Origin: Bugula neritina
Lineage: Eukaryota > Bryozoa > Gymnolaemata > Cheilostomatida > Bugulidae
Length of the DNA stretch: 60,000 bases
Assembly: GCA_964035545.1 (NCBI GenBank)
Contig: OZ037770.1
Location: 4,385,662 to 4,445,661, forward strand
Direction of reading: 5' to 3'
This document shows positions 37,127 to 53,100 of this stretch, in pieces. Numbering within the stretch: position 1 is the stretch's first letter; the number at the start of each line of letters is the position of its first letter. A program made the position numbers and the translations under genes. Below the pieces are notes generated by a model. The model was not told the origin of the DNA. It ran no database searches and saw only the letters and a list, made by a program, of their open reading frames with translations.

Positions 37127-39839
37127 TTTGATATTGAGAAGTGATATTCTGATATATTATATAATAAGAAACTTTCCCATTGCTGTAGTACACTAAAATC
37201 ACTCACAAATAGTTGTTAGGCAGGTGTACTTATAACAAATTTAAGTTATAAAATGTGCCCTTACAGATGCATGCTAATTAACTTGTATGGACAGTGCACA
37301 TAACCATAACTTCATCTTAGTTTTCATGTATATAGAGTATGTAACTCTGACTGAGATTGTAGACTAATTGATAAGGGTGTCACTGTGTTGCATGGAGTGG
37401 TTCACTGGTTTTTTATTATTAATCTTATATACCGGGAAAGCTAGGCAAAATTTGTTTAACATTAAACTATACAACGCAGAAAAAAAAATACAAACAAAAA
37501 TAACAAATATAGGTAGTGTAAAATAATTATGGTGAAATACATAACTGGAATACATGAAGGACTTTATATGAAACAAAATGTAAAAGTAAATAACTGAAAT
37601 TCTATTGACCTTTGGTCTCCTGCTGACACACTATCTCATTACTACTACGTTGGATCTGAGAATTATTATTCACAGAGGCTATAACTAAACCTAAGATACA
37701 TCTATAATAAAAATCTGATTGTTCATTAAATTATAAGCCTTTTTAAAAGCTCCACGAGCAAGCATGGCTGAAGCACAGCAAAAGTAGAACAGCAGGCAAA
37801 CCATACAGCTAAGCTTTCCCAACCACAAAGCCCGGGTCAGCTTAAGTGAACTAAGATATGACTATTTCCTTTACAATAATATAGTTTAAAAAAAATCTTA
37901 TATTGATGATTTTAGATTATATAATATAAATGAGAGTTGTCTGCTATAACTGTCTGCTACTCACAGCACGTCTATAGGCTCTCTTTTTATGCTAATGTCT
38001 TGTCTTATTTGATTGGTCTTTTACACAAATTAAGTTAACCAGAGAGCAGCTAAAATAACAAACCTATAGATAAAATTTTAATTGAGCATATCTAGCTAAA
38101 AACACTATGTGACTGTAAGTCTTTATAATCAATACATTGCTTTAAATATAAACACTATATGCAAGAACTTTAGACAGTATGTTAAATGCATTTGCTAATA
38201 TCTAAAGTTGTCCTCCCTAAATGCGAAAAAAAACGTTTAGTCTGTAGCTTATATTTTATGCCAAAAATTCAATAATATCTTGTCAAGTATATTACCAACT
38301 GAACTACTGATGCATGTAGGCAAATATTATTCAGAAAGTTAACAATTGAAAGTTGGTAAAAACATTTATAGTTGATGCTTATACCAATTTATCTTGGTGT
38401 TTACTAAATAAGATTATTTAGCACAAAATGCAAACGACTTTGCATTGCTATAGTTGAATTCTGCAGAGTGTAGACAATTTTAGCCAATAGCGCAGTAAAA
38501 TATTTGACTAGTAAGTATGGAGCAGATTAACAAAATAAAGTGATGCTATTCCAGCTTTAGGTTTAAATAAATATGAAAAATAAATCTGTTTTAATCTGAT
38601 GGATTATTAGGCATAAATAATTATTGTGGCTTCATGGGTTGTAGAGGATTATTTTACAAGTTTCTGTAAAAAACAAATGATAAAAAACGATTTATTTAAT
38701 GAAATAGTTGACATGCATTGGCCTGAAAACACACTTGGAGTACATTTATAAGAATATTAGCTTTAGCTCTTGGATTTTGAGTATAATCTAAACCATGATG
38801 ACCTGCAGTTGAATGGAGAAATTTAGAGATTATAACTGGAAGGTGTTAATAAAAAGAGCAAGTTTTCAAGTAATCTATCCCTTATCCACAATATAAAAAG
38901 TAATCTTGACTTACTTAATCTGGCTTTATACTTTACTATGTAAATTTTCCCATCAGATTTGGTCAATTCAGGTTTCTAAGAAATAGTGTATCACTCTAAT
39001 TGTGGTAACTACAACAAATAATTTATAAATATCAAAGTATAAATAATTTTTACAGCTATACTCGGACCACTGTCCAGTGCGTGTTCTGATATTATTTGGG
39101 ACCTACAGACCACAATTCATACTTTCATATAAGTTTCTCTAATGTAAGCATAACTAAGCTATAGCCACATGACATTTTGTGTATATTTTAGCATAAATAA
39201 TTCGTCATATTCATGCAGTTTGTGTTAAGTGTTTTCATAGCTGAAAGTTTGTAAGAATCACTTAGATGATTTAGTTTGTCATGTGATTCAAAGCGTGCTA
39301 TTGAAAAATCATCATAAAATTTAAAAGTTGATGTGTTTAGTTTGGTATAAAGCTGCGTTAATTTTGCTTTAGAAATTTCTGAAGTTCATATCAAACTGAA
39401 AACCAGTGGATCTTTTAAATTGGTTTTTATAGGCTACTTAAATGTAAACATATAATATATAGGCACTCAATTGTTGTGTAAAAATAGCAATTATGAAGTG
39501 TAGCAATTTAACAGTATAGTGCCCTTAACTTAGCAGGTAAGACTAGAGGATGTCATAAGAAAAGAACCATTAAGTTAGATTGGTGAAACCAACGATGGTT
39601 GGCTGTAAATGAGGTTAGTTATATAGTAGCCTTGTCTCTGGATTTTTAACTGAGAGTATAATATAGATATATTGAAGCTGCTACATATTTTACAAGTTGT
39701 TTTCTCAAAAGAAAAAACATCTACAGCACTCAAAAAGCAAGCTCAACTAGATTTTAAGATCCAAGTCTAACCTTAAAACTAAACAAAATAATTCGACAGA
39801 AATGACAACGCACATAGACAGATGACTGTGTAAAACTCT
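37127..39839. other. Intergenic, no gene seen
   Basis: AT-rich; no feature recognised. Confidence 0.45.
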
Positions 39840-40125
39840 GCCCCTACTAAGAGTTGAACCCGAGACCTACGGGTTGTAAGCAAGTGTGCTATAAACTATT
39901 ACACCACAGGAACTATTAGGTTAACTCATCACTACATCCCGGCTATAAGTTCTCAGAAACTCCACTCAGCCAGTCTTTAAACTCCCCTCGCCTCTCTACT
40001 CTTGGAGTACTACGTATAGCCTACTGCACTTTATTAAAGATTGAAATAGTTTTTGAAAAAGCTTTGCCCCCCCCCGCTAGGATTCAAACTGAGACCTCTG
40101 GCTTGCAGGCAGGTGACTTTGGATT
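39840..40125 (-). mobile_element. tRNA-derived SINE, family 1, head-body-head arrangement
   Basis: On the minus strand a partial tRNA-like head (40125-40064, B-box complement near 40081) is followed by a body of about 160 bases and then a second head (39905-39840) containing the B box GGGTTCAACTC. The same arrangement occurs at 56696-57016. Confidence 0.8.
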
Positions 40126-41199
40126 TTCTAACATTAGACTGAAAACTATACTCCTATATAGTATTGGCACGTACGAAGAAAGATTTACATGTTGACGCTA
40201 GGTTGTAGTGTTAATAGTTTGAATTTGTCAAAAATAGATAAATCAAGCATTTGAAAGCACAAAGCATTTATGAATTTAACTTTTACACTGGAAAGCAATA
40301 GATGTGGTTAGAATTTGGTTCACGTTATAGCAGCTTTATTCCTCTATTTCCAGCATCATTAATCATCTTACTATAAATATGCTATGCTTGACAACTTTGC
40401 GTATGTTATATCCGATGCAATATAGGAGTGGATTTAACATCAAGACTGTTCACCATTAGGGGTTCAATACGTTTGAATAATAAAGTAGCTATATTTCCAG
40501 TCTTCTTTTCGTTATATAAACGAGGATAAATTATGACCCAAGAATAGTGCTGTTGATCTTCAATGCAACTTTAAATGATATTACAAAAACAGCCTTTATT
40601 GAAATATATGAATTTTGATTATTTTATTTTAATAACAAGATTTGGTAAAATTAACAAATGCTATACAGATATTTATTTTTGCAACTTGTTTTTGAAGCCT
40701 AATAACATTTAAATTCCCTTTATTTTACATGGCAACAAAAAATATTTTTCCCAACATTGCTCAAAATAGAAACTTTACCTGAGTCTATTCTAGGAATTAG
40801 CTCTATATTATTCACGCAGTCTCTTAGCAGTTGGCAGCAATTTTTAAATTTATGTTAATGTAAGATAATACATTCAAACTGGAAATGGTTACCAAAACCT
40901 ATGAATCATTCAATGAAGGGATTCCTCAGCAGATTTATCCACTCTTTGAACATAATTTTTCATCTTGGCTTTATTATCTATACGACAAGTATTACAATAG
41001 CAACCACTCTAAAACGCCATGCAGTAAACCTGTAGAGCTATTTACATTTAGGCTATTAGACATTAAGTTACCAAACTGCTTAAAATGGTTCTGGTTTTAC
41101 CAACCAGAAGGTTTTAGGACTAAGCTTCTGAAAAGTGAAGCTATCTTAAGAAGTCACTGACAGAAGTAATTCCTGTCAGCTTTTGGATATTCAGGCAGC
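40126..41199. other. Region upstream of the RhoGAP gene
   Basis: It contains a 92-codon open frame (40885-41160, +) with no recognisable motif, ending 40 bases before the RhoGAP ATG; it may be transcribed leader or chance. Promoter elements are not clear. Confidence 0.35.
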
Positions 41200-44100
41200 A
41201 TGTCATTTGCTACTCTTTCTAAGCGTGGCCGAGGAAGATCTTTAGACAGTCATGTGAAGCAGGCATCATTTGATGTCTCCGAGCTTGCTGCCGGTATGTA
41301 TTGCTTTAATACTCTATAGACATCAATTATATTACATTATAGTTGTAAATATTTGGATATGTAAAGGTGCATAACCTGCAACAGTATATAGTTAACTTCT
41401 GTAAAAGATTTGTTAAAAGCTTTAACCAGAGAATTGGTTCCTGTTTACTAAAGGTTGAGTCACTTTTATCTGGATGATGTTAAGATAATCCCTTCGAGCA
41501 GCTATACAGTATAAGTGCTTAATCCAGAACTTCGTGTAAAACTCTATACTTTTAGTATATTTTAAATGGTTTTGTGATAACCTAGCTATAGTAAATTATT
41601 CAGCATGGTTTTAGCATTGTTTTAATACTTAGCAGGATGGCTAGGTTTGAAAGTGAGTGTATATGAAGTGTGTTTATATTCATTGAAAAGATTTATATAC
41701 GTTAAACACTTGTGAATTACATTGCACTCAGTCTCATTGTCATTATTCAAAATTATTAACATCAGAAGTCAACTTTCTAAATCACAAAAATTAGTTTTTT
41801 TATATTTAACATTTATACGGCTCTTTTGCGTAGTTACTATAAGTTTAGGTGGTCCCAGCTGTTCAAAATATCACATTCCCTTTTAAATAGTTGACAAGGA
41901 TAGATTTTGGGTGATACTTTTATTTTTCAAAAATCTAAAGCAAAGTTTGTAGATGTTTTTGTGTCATCTAGCAACAACATGAAAAGGTATCTATTTATTT
42001 TGACTTCGAAGAATTGATGTTTTCTCAAAAAATATCTTCGCTAAATAGTCTTGTTGCTGTGCTTGAGTTTTGTATCAATTAACTTCTATATTTGTTTGGC
42101 TGTAAACCTTTACATGCATCAATATGCTGAGCTGCTAACGATTAATCATCTGAAGCTTATTTAAACTTGTCACTCAAATGTATTTATAACTTCAAGTTTT
42201 ACATAATGTTTCAAAAGCAAACCACAGGCACCAGAGTTCCTAGAGAAAGATATTGGTTGACTTCTCTTTGTCAACTTCACTCACTTCTTGTCAAATTCTT
42301 TTGGTAAAGTTTTAATTAGTGAAAATGTCTTGCATCATCAGCATGATAAGAAAGTGTCAGAGGGCAAATCATGGATCATTAATTGGCTAATCTTGAGGTT
42401 GAGTAAAGCATACAACTGTTCCACAGTAGTAATCAGTTGTTGCTCATGTTGCAGTATAGCTATGTTCTATTACATATCATGTTCATGCTTATAACATACA
42501 AATATGCACACATATTTTGTATAGACCATTTTAGTTATCAGAGTGAAATAGACAACAAATAATAGTATGCAGCAAATTTTGAATATTTCACTGGCTTTGA
42601 AATATATTGTGCTATTCTAAATGTTTTATATTCTTTAATTGCAATAACCTGGATTTTACAGTTTGCTTTGCTCATTGCTCTGTGACTTGTGGATAATATT
42701 ATTTGGCCGCTAAAAGTTCCATCATAATAATATGATACTATTATTAATATGTTATACTAATTTAAGGGTATGGCATTTGATAATATATATGGAGTCTCTT
42801 GGTTAAGTTCTTGAAATTAATGCTTTTATTCAACAATCTTACCACTCGTCAGTTTGTAAGCATATTACCATCAGAAATATATGGTATAGCTTTATTCAAT
42901 AAGGTTCTTGCAAATTTAGTCATAATTGGCCATCTGTGTGACATAACATTACTTCATTTCCAAAATGTGTTGATGTTTCCAAGATTGACTTTGTCAAAAT
43001 TTACATGTTTGAGGACAAATTAAACTACTCAGCTGTAGATGGATAAAAGCTTCACATATAAACCATTCAATTATAAGCTGTATCATTTACTCCATCAATA
43101 AAAATAAGTATATGTATGTAGAGTAAGTTTACAAAAATCTTTAAAAAGATTATTTCACTTTGCTGTATCTTTAAAAATATTAGTGTTAATAAAGATATAG
43201 ATAGATATATTGATTGAAAATAAAACTGCACAAAATTATTGAACAATTCTAAGGAGTAGATTTATTATGAATAAAAGTTACATTATATAAAGTTTATTTA
43301 AACATACCTTACAGCTAGGGCACAAAAAAGATGAGCTTTCACTAAAGTTCAGCAATGACTTTTTTGAATTTCATAAAATGAATGTTAATAAAAACAAGCA
43401 CATTGACTCTCTGAGTGTCTTTTCCAATTCTGTATTAGTTTACACTTACTGTGTATCTGATCTAATAAAAGATTATTTAGTATATACACTTGCTTTGTCA
43501 CAGTAACGAGGACAAGTGTTTTATCTAAAGTAGAGTGTTCGAACTCATTTTCTATGGAATTATTTGCATCTCGTTTAATTTTAAATACAGTGCTCCCTCC
43601 ATCACTCATGAATTCTGTTCTCGAAAAATGTCGATGGGTCTCGAAAAAAAGCTTAGAGCCCATTTGTGATTTATGTATATGATAGAGAATAAATGATCAA
43701 CTTTAACTAGTCACGATTAGGCTTCCGTAAGCAAAAGCTTAGTGACATATTGAAGAAGATTTAGTAAGTTACTGCTTGGTAGTCTGAGAATGGAAAATCT
43801 ATTTCTTGGTGTCAATCCTCTAACATCTAAAGTGATCAATCAAATACCTCCACATCCATATTACATCTGCATTTTCAATTTAAACTTATTTATGTCAAAT
43901 ACTAAAGTGATCATTTTAAATTAAGAAAAATTAGGTATAATTATATTCATTTGAGAGGTTAAAAACTGATTCTTAAATTCTTTTGGGTTGTATTTTAGGT
44001 GTGTGCGCATAATTAGGTTACTCATATTTTAAATGAGTGTTTGATAAAATGCTTACTTGATTTGCTAATAACTTGGAAAAAAGATTATAAATAGATGTTG

Positions 44101-47100
44101 AACCCAGCTATTGCATAACATTAAGCAGGTGTAGTTATGTCAAATGAGTACAGAATTAGAAGCATCAAATCTCAAGTTGTTCACTAAATCAAGGAGGGTA
44201 AAAATGGGTGCAGAAAACTTGCTTTGTGCTATTTTAAATCTAGTTTCTATTTCCTCCTACTAGACCAGGTTAAGTATCATAAAATTTGGTTGCAAACAAT
44301 CAAGCAGAAGTGAAGTCTTTCATTACCTGATGGGAATTGTATTTTTTGAAAAACCTAAATTAATATAATCTTCACCAAATACACAACATTCATTAAAAAT
44401 TTTGCTGGTTGCAAATCTTTGGTAGTTACCAGTTTGGTATAATAACTGGCAAAAGTCCCATTTGTTTACAAACTATAATATTCTAGAGCTACACTATTGA
44501 TCACAATATAAATCACAATAATCACAATGGGATTGTGTGTTGTCATGTCTGTTTCCTGCAGCTAATGTTTCCCCTGACTACACAGCCAATATTTTACATC
44601 AAACCCAAATAAAATTTGGCACACAGACATAATATTATGTTAAACCTCAGGGTGTTAGCTGGTAGTCTCTGTGGTAATTCTGTCAATGTTGAGCTAAGAT
44701 TTTTCAGTAGTTTTTGTGGTGTACTGGTTAGCACGCCTGCTTGCAGGCCAGATGTCTATAGGGTTCGAATCCTAGGGAATGCAGAAGTTCTATAGAAGCT
44801 ATGTTGGCCTTTAGTGAAGTGTTTGATAGTAGAACTTCTTTGAAGTTGAGAGGTTATAGGAGAGCCAGAAGGTTTAAGGAATAGCAGAGAGGCCAGTGGA
44901 GTTCAGAGAACTTTAGATGAATAATATTTAGTACAAATCCGCTTCCGTTTACAACTATTAGTTATATAATGTATGATAATATTTCATCACTTTTAATGAT
45001 TTGCTATAGTGGGTAGAGTAGCTAAGCACCCTGAAGCCATGCCCACATCTCACTCTACTAGCAGACTTTCCTCGTTCACTCCTCTCAGGAAGTTTACACA
45101 GTTCTTCAAGCGAATGACAAGTGAGCCAGGGGAGGCAACTCACAATCAATCTACCTCAGACTGCTCCATTTTTGGTAGATCTTTGGGAGAGATTTGCCTT
45201 CCCGAGCCACCTAAACCAATCACAGTGAGTCTTACTAGTAGCTATTTAATTGATTGGTCAACCTGTTCTGCTGTTGATTAGATGAGATGGTTTAGTTATA
45301 GTTTTAGGAATAGCTTGTACCTAATTTTAATATATAATACCCAAATGCCTACAGATTTGTTTAGCTTATTTTTAATATTTTATGCATCATCACCATAAAT
45401 CATTTTGTCACTATACTCTGCTAGGTTTTGATACAGCCTTTTAATTATAGTCACTGCTTAGTTAAGCGATACTAACTAAATTTTCAATTTGCTTTACAGT
45501 GGCTATTACAAAGTCTATAAATCAAACAGTCACCTTTCAAATATTCAGTTTTCATAAACTTTGAATAATTTATATATTTCGAAAGAGTACTGATTTGCAG
45601 AAATCAATTGATTTGTGTTGGCAGAGTTCTTTATTGAAGTTGATGTTTGCCAAATTTTACCGTCACTGCAATAAAAGAATTTCTCTTATCTGATTTAAAA
45701 TCTATGGGAAAGTTTGTCTATAAACTATAATTGTTACAAAATCCAATCGTGATGATTTCACAAGTCTTGAATTGAGGAAACTTAACGAGTAATAAATGAT
45801 GCTTGTAGAATTATGAATGGCTTCAAGTGTGCTCAATAGTATACCAGTGATTATAAATATTTTAAAAGTTTTGCAAACAAATATACAATAACCATGGCTA
45901 AACAACTTTACAGCCTAACATTCAGGGAGGATAATATATATAAGGTTTAGTCTTATATACTGACAAGCGCAGCTGATTAAAAGCAGCTGTAGAATCAAAG
46001 GAGTAATCACAATTGTTCTAATATTTAGTAGCTTAAACTTTGGCATCAAGAAGTATGCTGTCATTTGACTCTTATGTAATATTAATGTCTGATGCTGAAC
46101 CTTTGCCAAATCTGCAATATTGTTTGCATAGTTGAACAACCCAGCAAAACTAGCTATACAGGGTTGGCTCGTGATCAAGGAATCTCAAAGTTTTATTTGG
46201 AATAGTACGATGTTTTGGTTAACATATGTAATTGAAAAGTTTACTAAATCTGCTATCTTTAATCTTCATATGAGCATCCCAATACTATAACTTCTTTAGA
46301 CATTGCGTAATGCATACCTTTATAACGGCCAAAAAAGATGAATTAAAAAACTTTAGTCATTTAGAGATAATCCGTGTTAATCCTAAGATTTATCTGTTAG
46401 CATAAGTAGTTATGCAAGATTTATTGAGTATAATAGCTGAAGTGTATAAGATATATAATCTCATCTTGATGAGCTTATATATATATATACTGAAATTTTC
46501 ACAGATTTTAGCGGTCAATTTATTTTGAGGAAAAGGTGATTAAATAAAGTTTAATACTTCATTTGCCTCTTATATAGTTGAGAGGTAATATCTTACTTTC
46601 AGTTCCCATTGATTTATTTTTACGTGTTAGAACTGCAATCAAACTCATTTTAGATTATAAATCTTTAATTTTAAAGTTTCATAAAACATGTTATATATAA
46701 GAACAGAGGAAAACATTAAGATAGAATAATTATAAAGTACATTTGCTTCACCAGTTTCAACAAAAAGTAAGTTTTGAGAAGAAAGGTTATATGACTTTAT
46801 GTCCAATGTTAGTGGGATTTGTCTTGTCAAAAAACTAAAAATGAAAATTTACTTTTTATCTAGTTGTTATATGCAAATATCTTCTATGAAATCTGTTGTA
46901 TAAGAATTACTGTAAAATGTCATATTTCTTGCAATGTTACAGGACCTGCTAACATTTTTACAAGAAGTTGGTCCACTAACCAAAGAAATTTTCCGGAAAC
47001 CTCCGAATGCAAGAAAATGTAAGCTGCTTGGTGAAAAGTTGAACTCGGCTAATTTCTACTGGGACGTGAAGGAAAGTTGTGATGGGTTGCTTTTGGGAGC

Positions 47101-50100
47101 CGTCTTAAAGGTAAATCCTATGACTAGCCCTCAGAATGATCATTCTATTTATTTTTGCTGAACATCTAAACCTCAAAACCTTTATAATAACTATCAAAAT
47201 TATTTTTACTTCATTAGTTACTCTTTTTAATTATATCAAATTATAGCACAAAATCTTCATCATAATTCAGCTGTTTATATAGTTATATAAAGATATTGAT
47301 TTCCTTAATACATCTGGCCATCTGCCAAACTTCAAGCTACACACTAATGTAGAAGTTTGACAAACTCTGCTGGTTGGAAAATACAGGTTTCCTGCTTTTA
47401 AATAATTTCAAATAATTTTAACGACTTTTAAATGACTAGAGCAATCTTCATTAGAAAATGTATACAGTGTTGTTGTGGCTGCAAATGTGCTTTAAGTTAC
47501 TTTTCTTTGAAATAGCAACAAAAGATTTCTATTAAAGTGACAGGTTAATGAGATTTAAAAACAGCTTGAGGTGGGCATTGTTTGAGAGAAAGTTATGATT
47601 GTATATGCTATTGAAGATATAGGAAAAGCCAGCAATATTTTTTGGTCAAAGGTCTGTGTATCTTGTTATTTTCCAACATATTTTAAAAGCTCATGCATCA
47701 CCCAATTGGGTCTTCTGATTAAATTATAACTTGTAATATTAATGCAAAAGAGCTTAGTTATATGACTAACTATATTAGATAACGCATATTACACAATACC
47801 TGTTTAAAGTAAATACATGAGGAGAAGCTCTTAGGTAAGAAAAAAACTGTGCCTTTCATAATGTTGGAAACACATTTAGATCAACTTTTTGTTGACGTCA
47901 TCAATGACTTTGCTAAAATTATGACTCAAGACTTAGTGCCAGCGTGTTTATGCAACTAGTTCACTGCTCTAATCAATAAACTAGGATAAATATTTATATA
48001 TAATAGTTTTTGTATTTCAAGCCATAATTATTATTGATGTTGCCAATTTCAACTCAAGATTGTAAGGTAAACTTTCATAGTACTGTAATTAATAAAACCT
48101 ACATTGCCTTTAAAGTCGTAACTGTAACATGTTTCTAACGAATAACCACAATTTTGTGAATAGGAGTGTGTAGATCGGGTTTTTTGACAAATTTACCAAA
48201 AATAGTATTAATTTATGAACACGCCACATTGGTATCATACAAATTTTAAGTTTTTAGGCTAAGTTTCTTTTGCATGCGAAAACTCTCAATGACTGTATGG
48301 CTTCTCATACATGTATCTGGGTTGTAGGAATATGAATTATATAACTTGACTAAGTAATGTAATATGTATAGCCAGTCTATCAGGTAGCTTACTGCATAGT
48401 TGCAGTCATACCATATATAGGTGTGTCTATATAAATACATGGGAATGCTAATGAATTTTGTAGCCATCAAACTGAATGGCAACTTTACAAAGAATTGGGT
48501 GTAACTAGAAAATCTGTGTGTTTCTCTTATGTAGAATTTAGTGAGAATGTTTAGTTAAAATGAGTGAATTTTTGGCAAGGACGGGTGGTCATATATGGGC
48601 AACTAAAGTTGTGCTTTAGTTAAGTGTGAGAACTTATGCTACAATAAAATAAAAGTGTACACACCCTAACTACAATGTTGTGTGTTTTCCAAAGTATAAA
48701 AAATGGCAGAGTGAGTAATAGTATAATTTATACCACTTTAAACAGTTCAATATACAGTAAATATAACTTGTTTTATTCTGATACAAAATAAAGTTATTTG
48801 GGTAATATTTTCTCATAGAAAGATGCATAATTTAGTGCAGGATCTAGGGATAGGTTAGCTGCGCTAAGTTTTAAAAACATTCCACCTAAAATCAGTATAG
48901 AAAAACCTTGCTGAAATTTGTCTAACCTCACAACTGACAAAGGCCTATATATATCAAACATTATGTACCATATATATTTCTGTACATGTTTATAGCCTGA
49001 GTTTAACAATTAAACGTTATCTTTAGTAGAAATTTTGGTTTGACTTTGTAGTTTTTCAAGTGCAAAGTATAATGAGCAGGTTACAAAATGCTTGTATGCC
49101 TAGAATGAGTGCTGTATAGTTCCAGGGTCTATAAATCATAGAATTATGTTGTCTTTGATCTATTATATTATATTATATTACAAGAGTATTATAGGTATTA
49201 CGCAATCATCCCTCACCTTCAAAGAGATCTGCATTTAATGAATAAATAATTGTAAACTTATTATTTCATAGGCGGTATAATCTTATTAACTTTTGAAACA
49301 AAAACTACCTAATATAATAAGGCTATATAAATAGAAGAAATATGTTTTAGGTATATAACACATGCATGTATTGCAAGGAATGTTGCAAGAATTATGGCAT
49401 GATATTGGAAAATTAGGCAACAAATTCTGAGTGTATTCGTTTGTAGTTATATGAATATTTTGGTAATTATAATAGTCAATTGTGTTTCTAAAAACTGTTT
49501 GAATAATTTCTAGAAGCAATACAATAATATATGATCACATCAGGCTCTGGCTATGTGTAGACAATATCAGGATACAAAGTATAGAATAGTTTTGACAAAA
49601 GCAATTATTATTCAAACAAACAAAATTAAATATACATAAACAATTTGTAAGTTTAAATTAATTTTTTTAGGTGATATAAACTAAGTTTGTTTTTTGGTAA
49701 AGCATTCAGAAGGTATTTACTCTTATTACTCATTGCTCACGGCCTTATACCTATAACAATTTAAATTTGGCTTAGTTTCCATTCAATTCAAATATAAAGA
49801 AAATATTTCCTATACAAATATTGAGTACGCAAAATTTCCCCTTTGAAACTATTGCTTTATTTTGTGAAGCAACACATTGTGGTTTTGAAACTGTAGCCAC
49901 ATCACTATTTCATTAAATATTTTGGCACAGGTCAGAAACATTCAATAAAAAAGAATTTAAATAAATTGGCAAAATATGCATATTTTATGCATTCGAATAA
50001 AATATTCTTTATCTGACATTATTTTAAACCTACAACAGAGCATCGTAACTTGTTGATAGAGAAACTCAAGAGCTGCCGGCATGGGTGTAACACATATATT

Positions 50101-53100
50101 GTTTAGTTTTGACATCTTTACAATGCAGCATCTCAAAACCTGACAGCTCTCCAAACACTGGACCCTACGTCACCACAGTTTTGGTTTCACATGAAAGCAA
50201 AGGGCTAGTAGGATCTATTGATATGCAAATTTAAACTATAAATTACAAAAATGTCAGCAAATTAAAATAACTTGACAGAAATATTTTGAGTATTTAAATT
50301 TAAGCCTTACAAATACTATCAAGCCTTTCAGCAAACTCTTTGAAAGCCAGAAAATTTCTTTTCTACTGATTCTGAATAAAAATTCATATTTGAAAAAAAA
50401 CATTTATGAAGTAAATTATATTGCTTTTGACTAACATAGTATCTAAACGGGTTGTGTACAATGTATATATCAGTTTCTATAGTTTTGTTGATTACTTTAA
50501 TTTTTATATTTCACTAGTCTCAAACTTGTTTCAAAAATTATGAATACTATATAATAAAAAATGCTTAATGATTTGATATAAATCGATTGAAAAAAGAAAT
50601 AAATCTTAATATATTGAGTTCGAAATAATATTTTATTAATTTTAATCCTTGCAAACTTTAAACTAAATTTGAAAATTATATAGCAGCCTTTAATTTAGAT
50701 GAATAATAAACTACAAATTTGTAATCATTGTAATCATTTTATTTGCAGTAAGGATCTTTTACTGATGCAGCATTTCTTGCAATATTATCTACTTTTATAG
50801 TCATTTCTTCGGGAAATCCCCAACAAACTGTGTGACGACAGACTTTACAATCATTGGGCAGCCATTATCAATGATGCAGACGACAATAATGAGCGAAAAG
50901 TTGAGCGAATCAAAAGGTGAGTAAAATGCATTCGAATCAAGTTAAGCACTGTAGTAGTCGAGTAGTCAATATCAGCTTAAATGCTGTTATACATCCTGTC
51001 ATTACTTATAAGGTGAAACCAGTGTATCATAGAGTTATAGTTTTCCCCGAGTAATTCCTGTAATGTAATAATTAGCATTCTGGCATGTGAATTAAAAGTC
51101 TGGGGTTTGATTTCATGTGGGGGCAGCAACTTTTACACATTGTAGTGCTTGATTTTGTATGGTAAGACAATATCAACACTATCTCATAACTCATTTTGTA
51201 TTGTGCAGGTCAACAAAACAGAAGAGCTTTTATAATGATCATTTATAAAATGTTACATAACTGTTTCATGCGATTAATCAATCTGGTCAACTCTATAAGT
51301 TTAAGGAACTGATAGAATAAAGTAGTAGCTGCATGACAGTAGATATATAAATAGGTGATTCATTGCAGTGCATGTAAGTGCATCACTTTGATTGTTGTAA
51401 AATGGATGATGGTTAGGCTGATAATATCAATCAATACTTGAATCAATAAAATCAATGCTAATAGGTGAGGTCTATATTTGATCTATAATTAGAGTATTGT
51501 TACTTGATACTTAATTGTTAGATAATAGCCTAACCTGTTGTACTTATAACTTTTGCAATAAATTATATCTCAGTTTGCATTAGTTGAGATTATATTCACT
51601 ACATCAAGCACCTGTTCACAATAGGCCATATTTTACATGGCTACTGACATGGGCTGACATAAAAGCATAGCTTTTCTACAAAAGCGTTTTGCTGCGCAGC
51701 AAATTCACAGCAACATGCATGTGGCTTATAAAATTGGAATATCAACCAATATTAAAACATGAAATTATACAAACAAGCTATAGTAATACCTTTTGTCGAT
51801 TATCCATATGCACATATTTAAAAAATGGTATATTTTTATATAATTAATATCTCAACTGAATTAGAATGAAAAGTTTAAGTTTGGATTTCACTACACGTAA
51901 TGTTGTTGGTTTAAGCTTACAATATGTTTTTGAAAAAAAGCTTTTGTATGTTTTATTTTTTGCTTATAATTATATAAAAACATGCATTATTAAGAGTTTT
52001 TTTTTATTATTCAACTTTTTATGTTCACAAAAAAGCAAATGTGCAGCTGAAAACATCAAAGCATACTCAAAGCAGCGCAACGTCACTGTCAAATCATTTT
52101 AAACTATACAATTATATGTTTTCATGAGTCATAAAAATACTAATTTATGTATGAAAAAATTTAATTTAATACATATCAAATAATTTTTTTGCATAAAGCA
52201 ATATTTATGCAAAAAGCATAATAAATTATTTTTATAAATATTACTTGCATTATAATAAGTAATAATTGTATATAGAATGACATGCATATATTAACTGCAT
52301 AAAGTTTTATAACATATGCAACCTGGAATTGTGCCTTACACCTTATATAAGTTTTGAATAGACATTATTGTTACAAATTATATAAATATTATAGCTATAA
52401 ATATCTTTGTCAATTTTTCCCTGTACTTTTTAAAACTTAAACAAATTTTATTTAGTTTAATTAATAGTTCAAGAAAAAAACGCAAATTTAATAAGCAGAG
52501 AGTTTTTTGCAGTCTTATTTGATAAGAAGCTTTGAGGGGTTTTTAATAACTTTTGTCTATTTTGTCTGGGAAAAACAGTTCATCACCGGTGAAATGCATT
52601 TTTGTAACATGAAAAGTTTTCGAACCATTTTCAAAATAACAAATAAGTTTAGAACAAGCTGCTGCATATCTTTAATCTAATAAAACAAATGTTTGCAGTA
52701 TTTTAACATTTTATTATATAATCAAAACGGTTTTTTCTGCCCAGAGCTGACGACCTGATCTGATAATTGCAATCAATCTGTAAAAAAAGGCCGCATATTT
52801 AAATTTATCACTCATAAACATATCAATTAGACTTCACGTCAGCTGCAAAAATGTATAAATCTAGGGCAGCTGCATCAACCTATTTAAAGAATTGGTTTGC
52901 ACTTGCACAGGTTTATTGTCAATTAATAGGCGTACCGTTTTTAGGCAACTTGTTTATGAGAAGATTTTGTAAGAGTCGGGTTCGGCACCGCCTACAACAG
53001 CCAGAGATAAGATATTTTAAGTTACAAAAGTTAAAACCACTTAGGATTGTCAAATGTTGGTATTGTGTTGTTAACTTTAGAAGCTCCCCATGTCAGAATT

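Noticed and set aside
43385-43663. 92-codon minus-strand open frame
   Set aside because: No motif, no splice context, inside the large RhoGAP intron 1.
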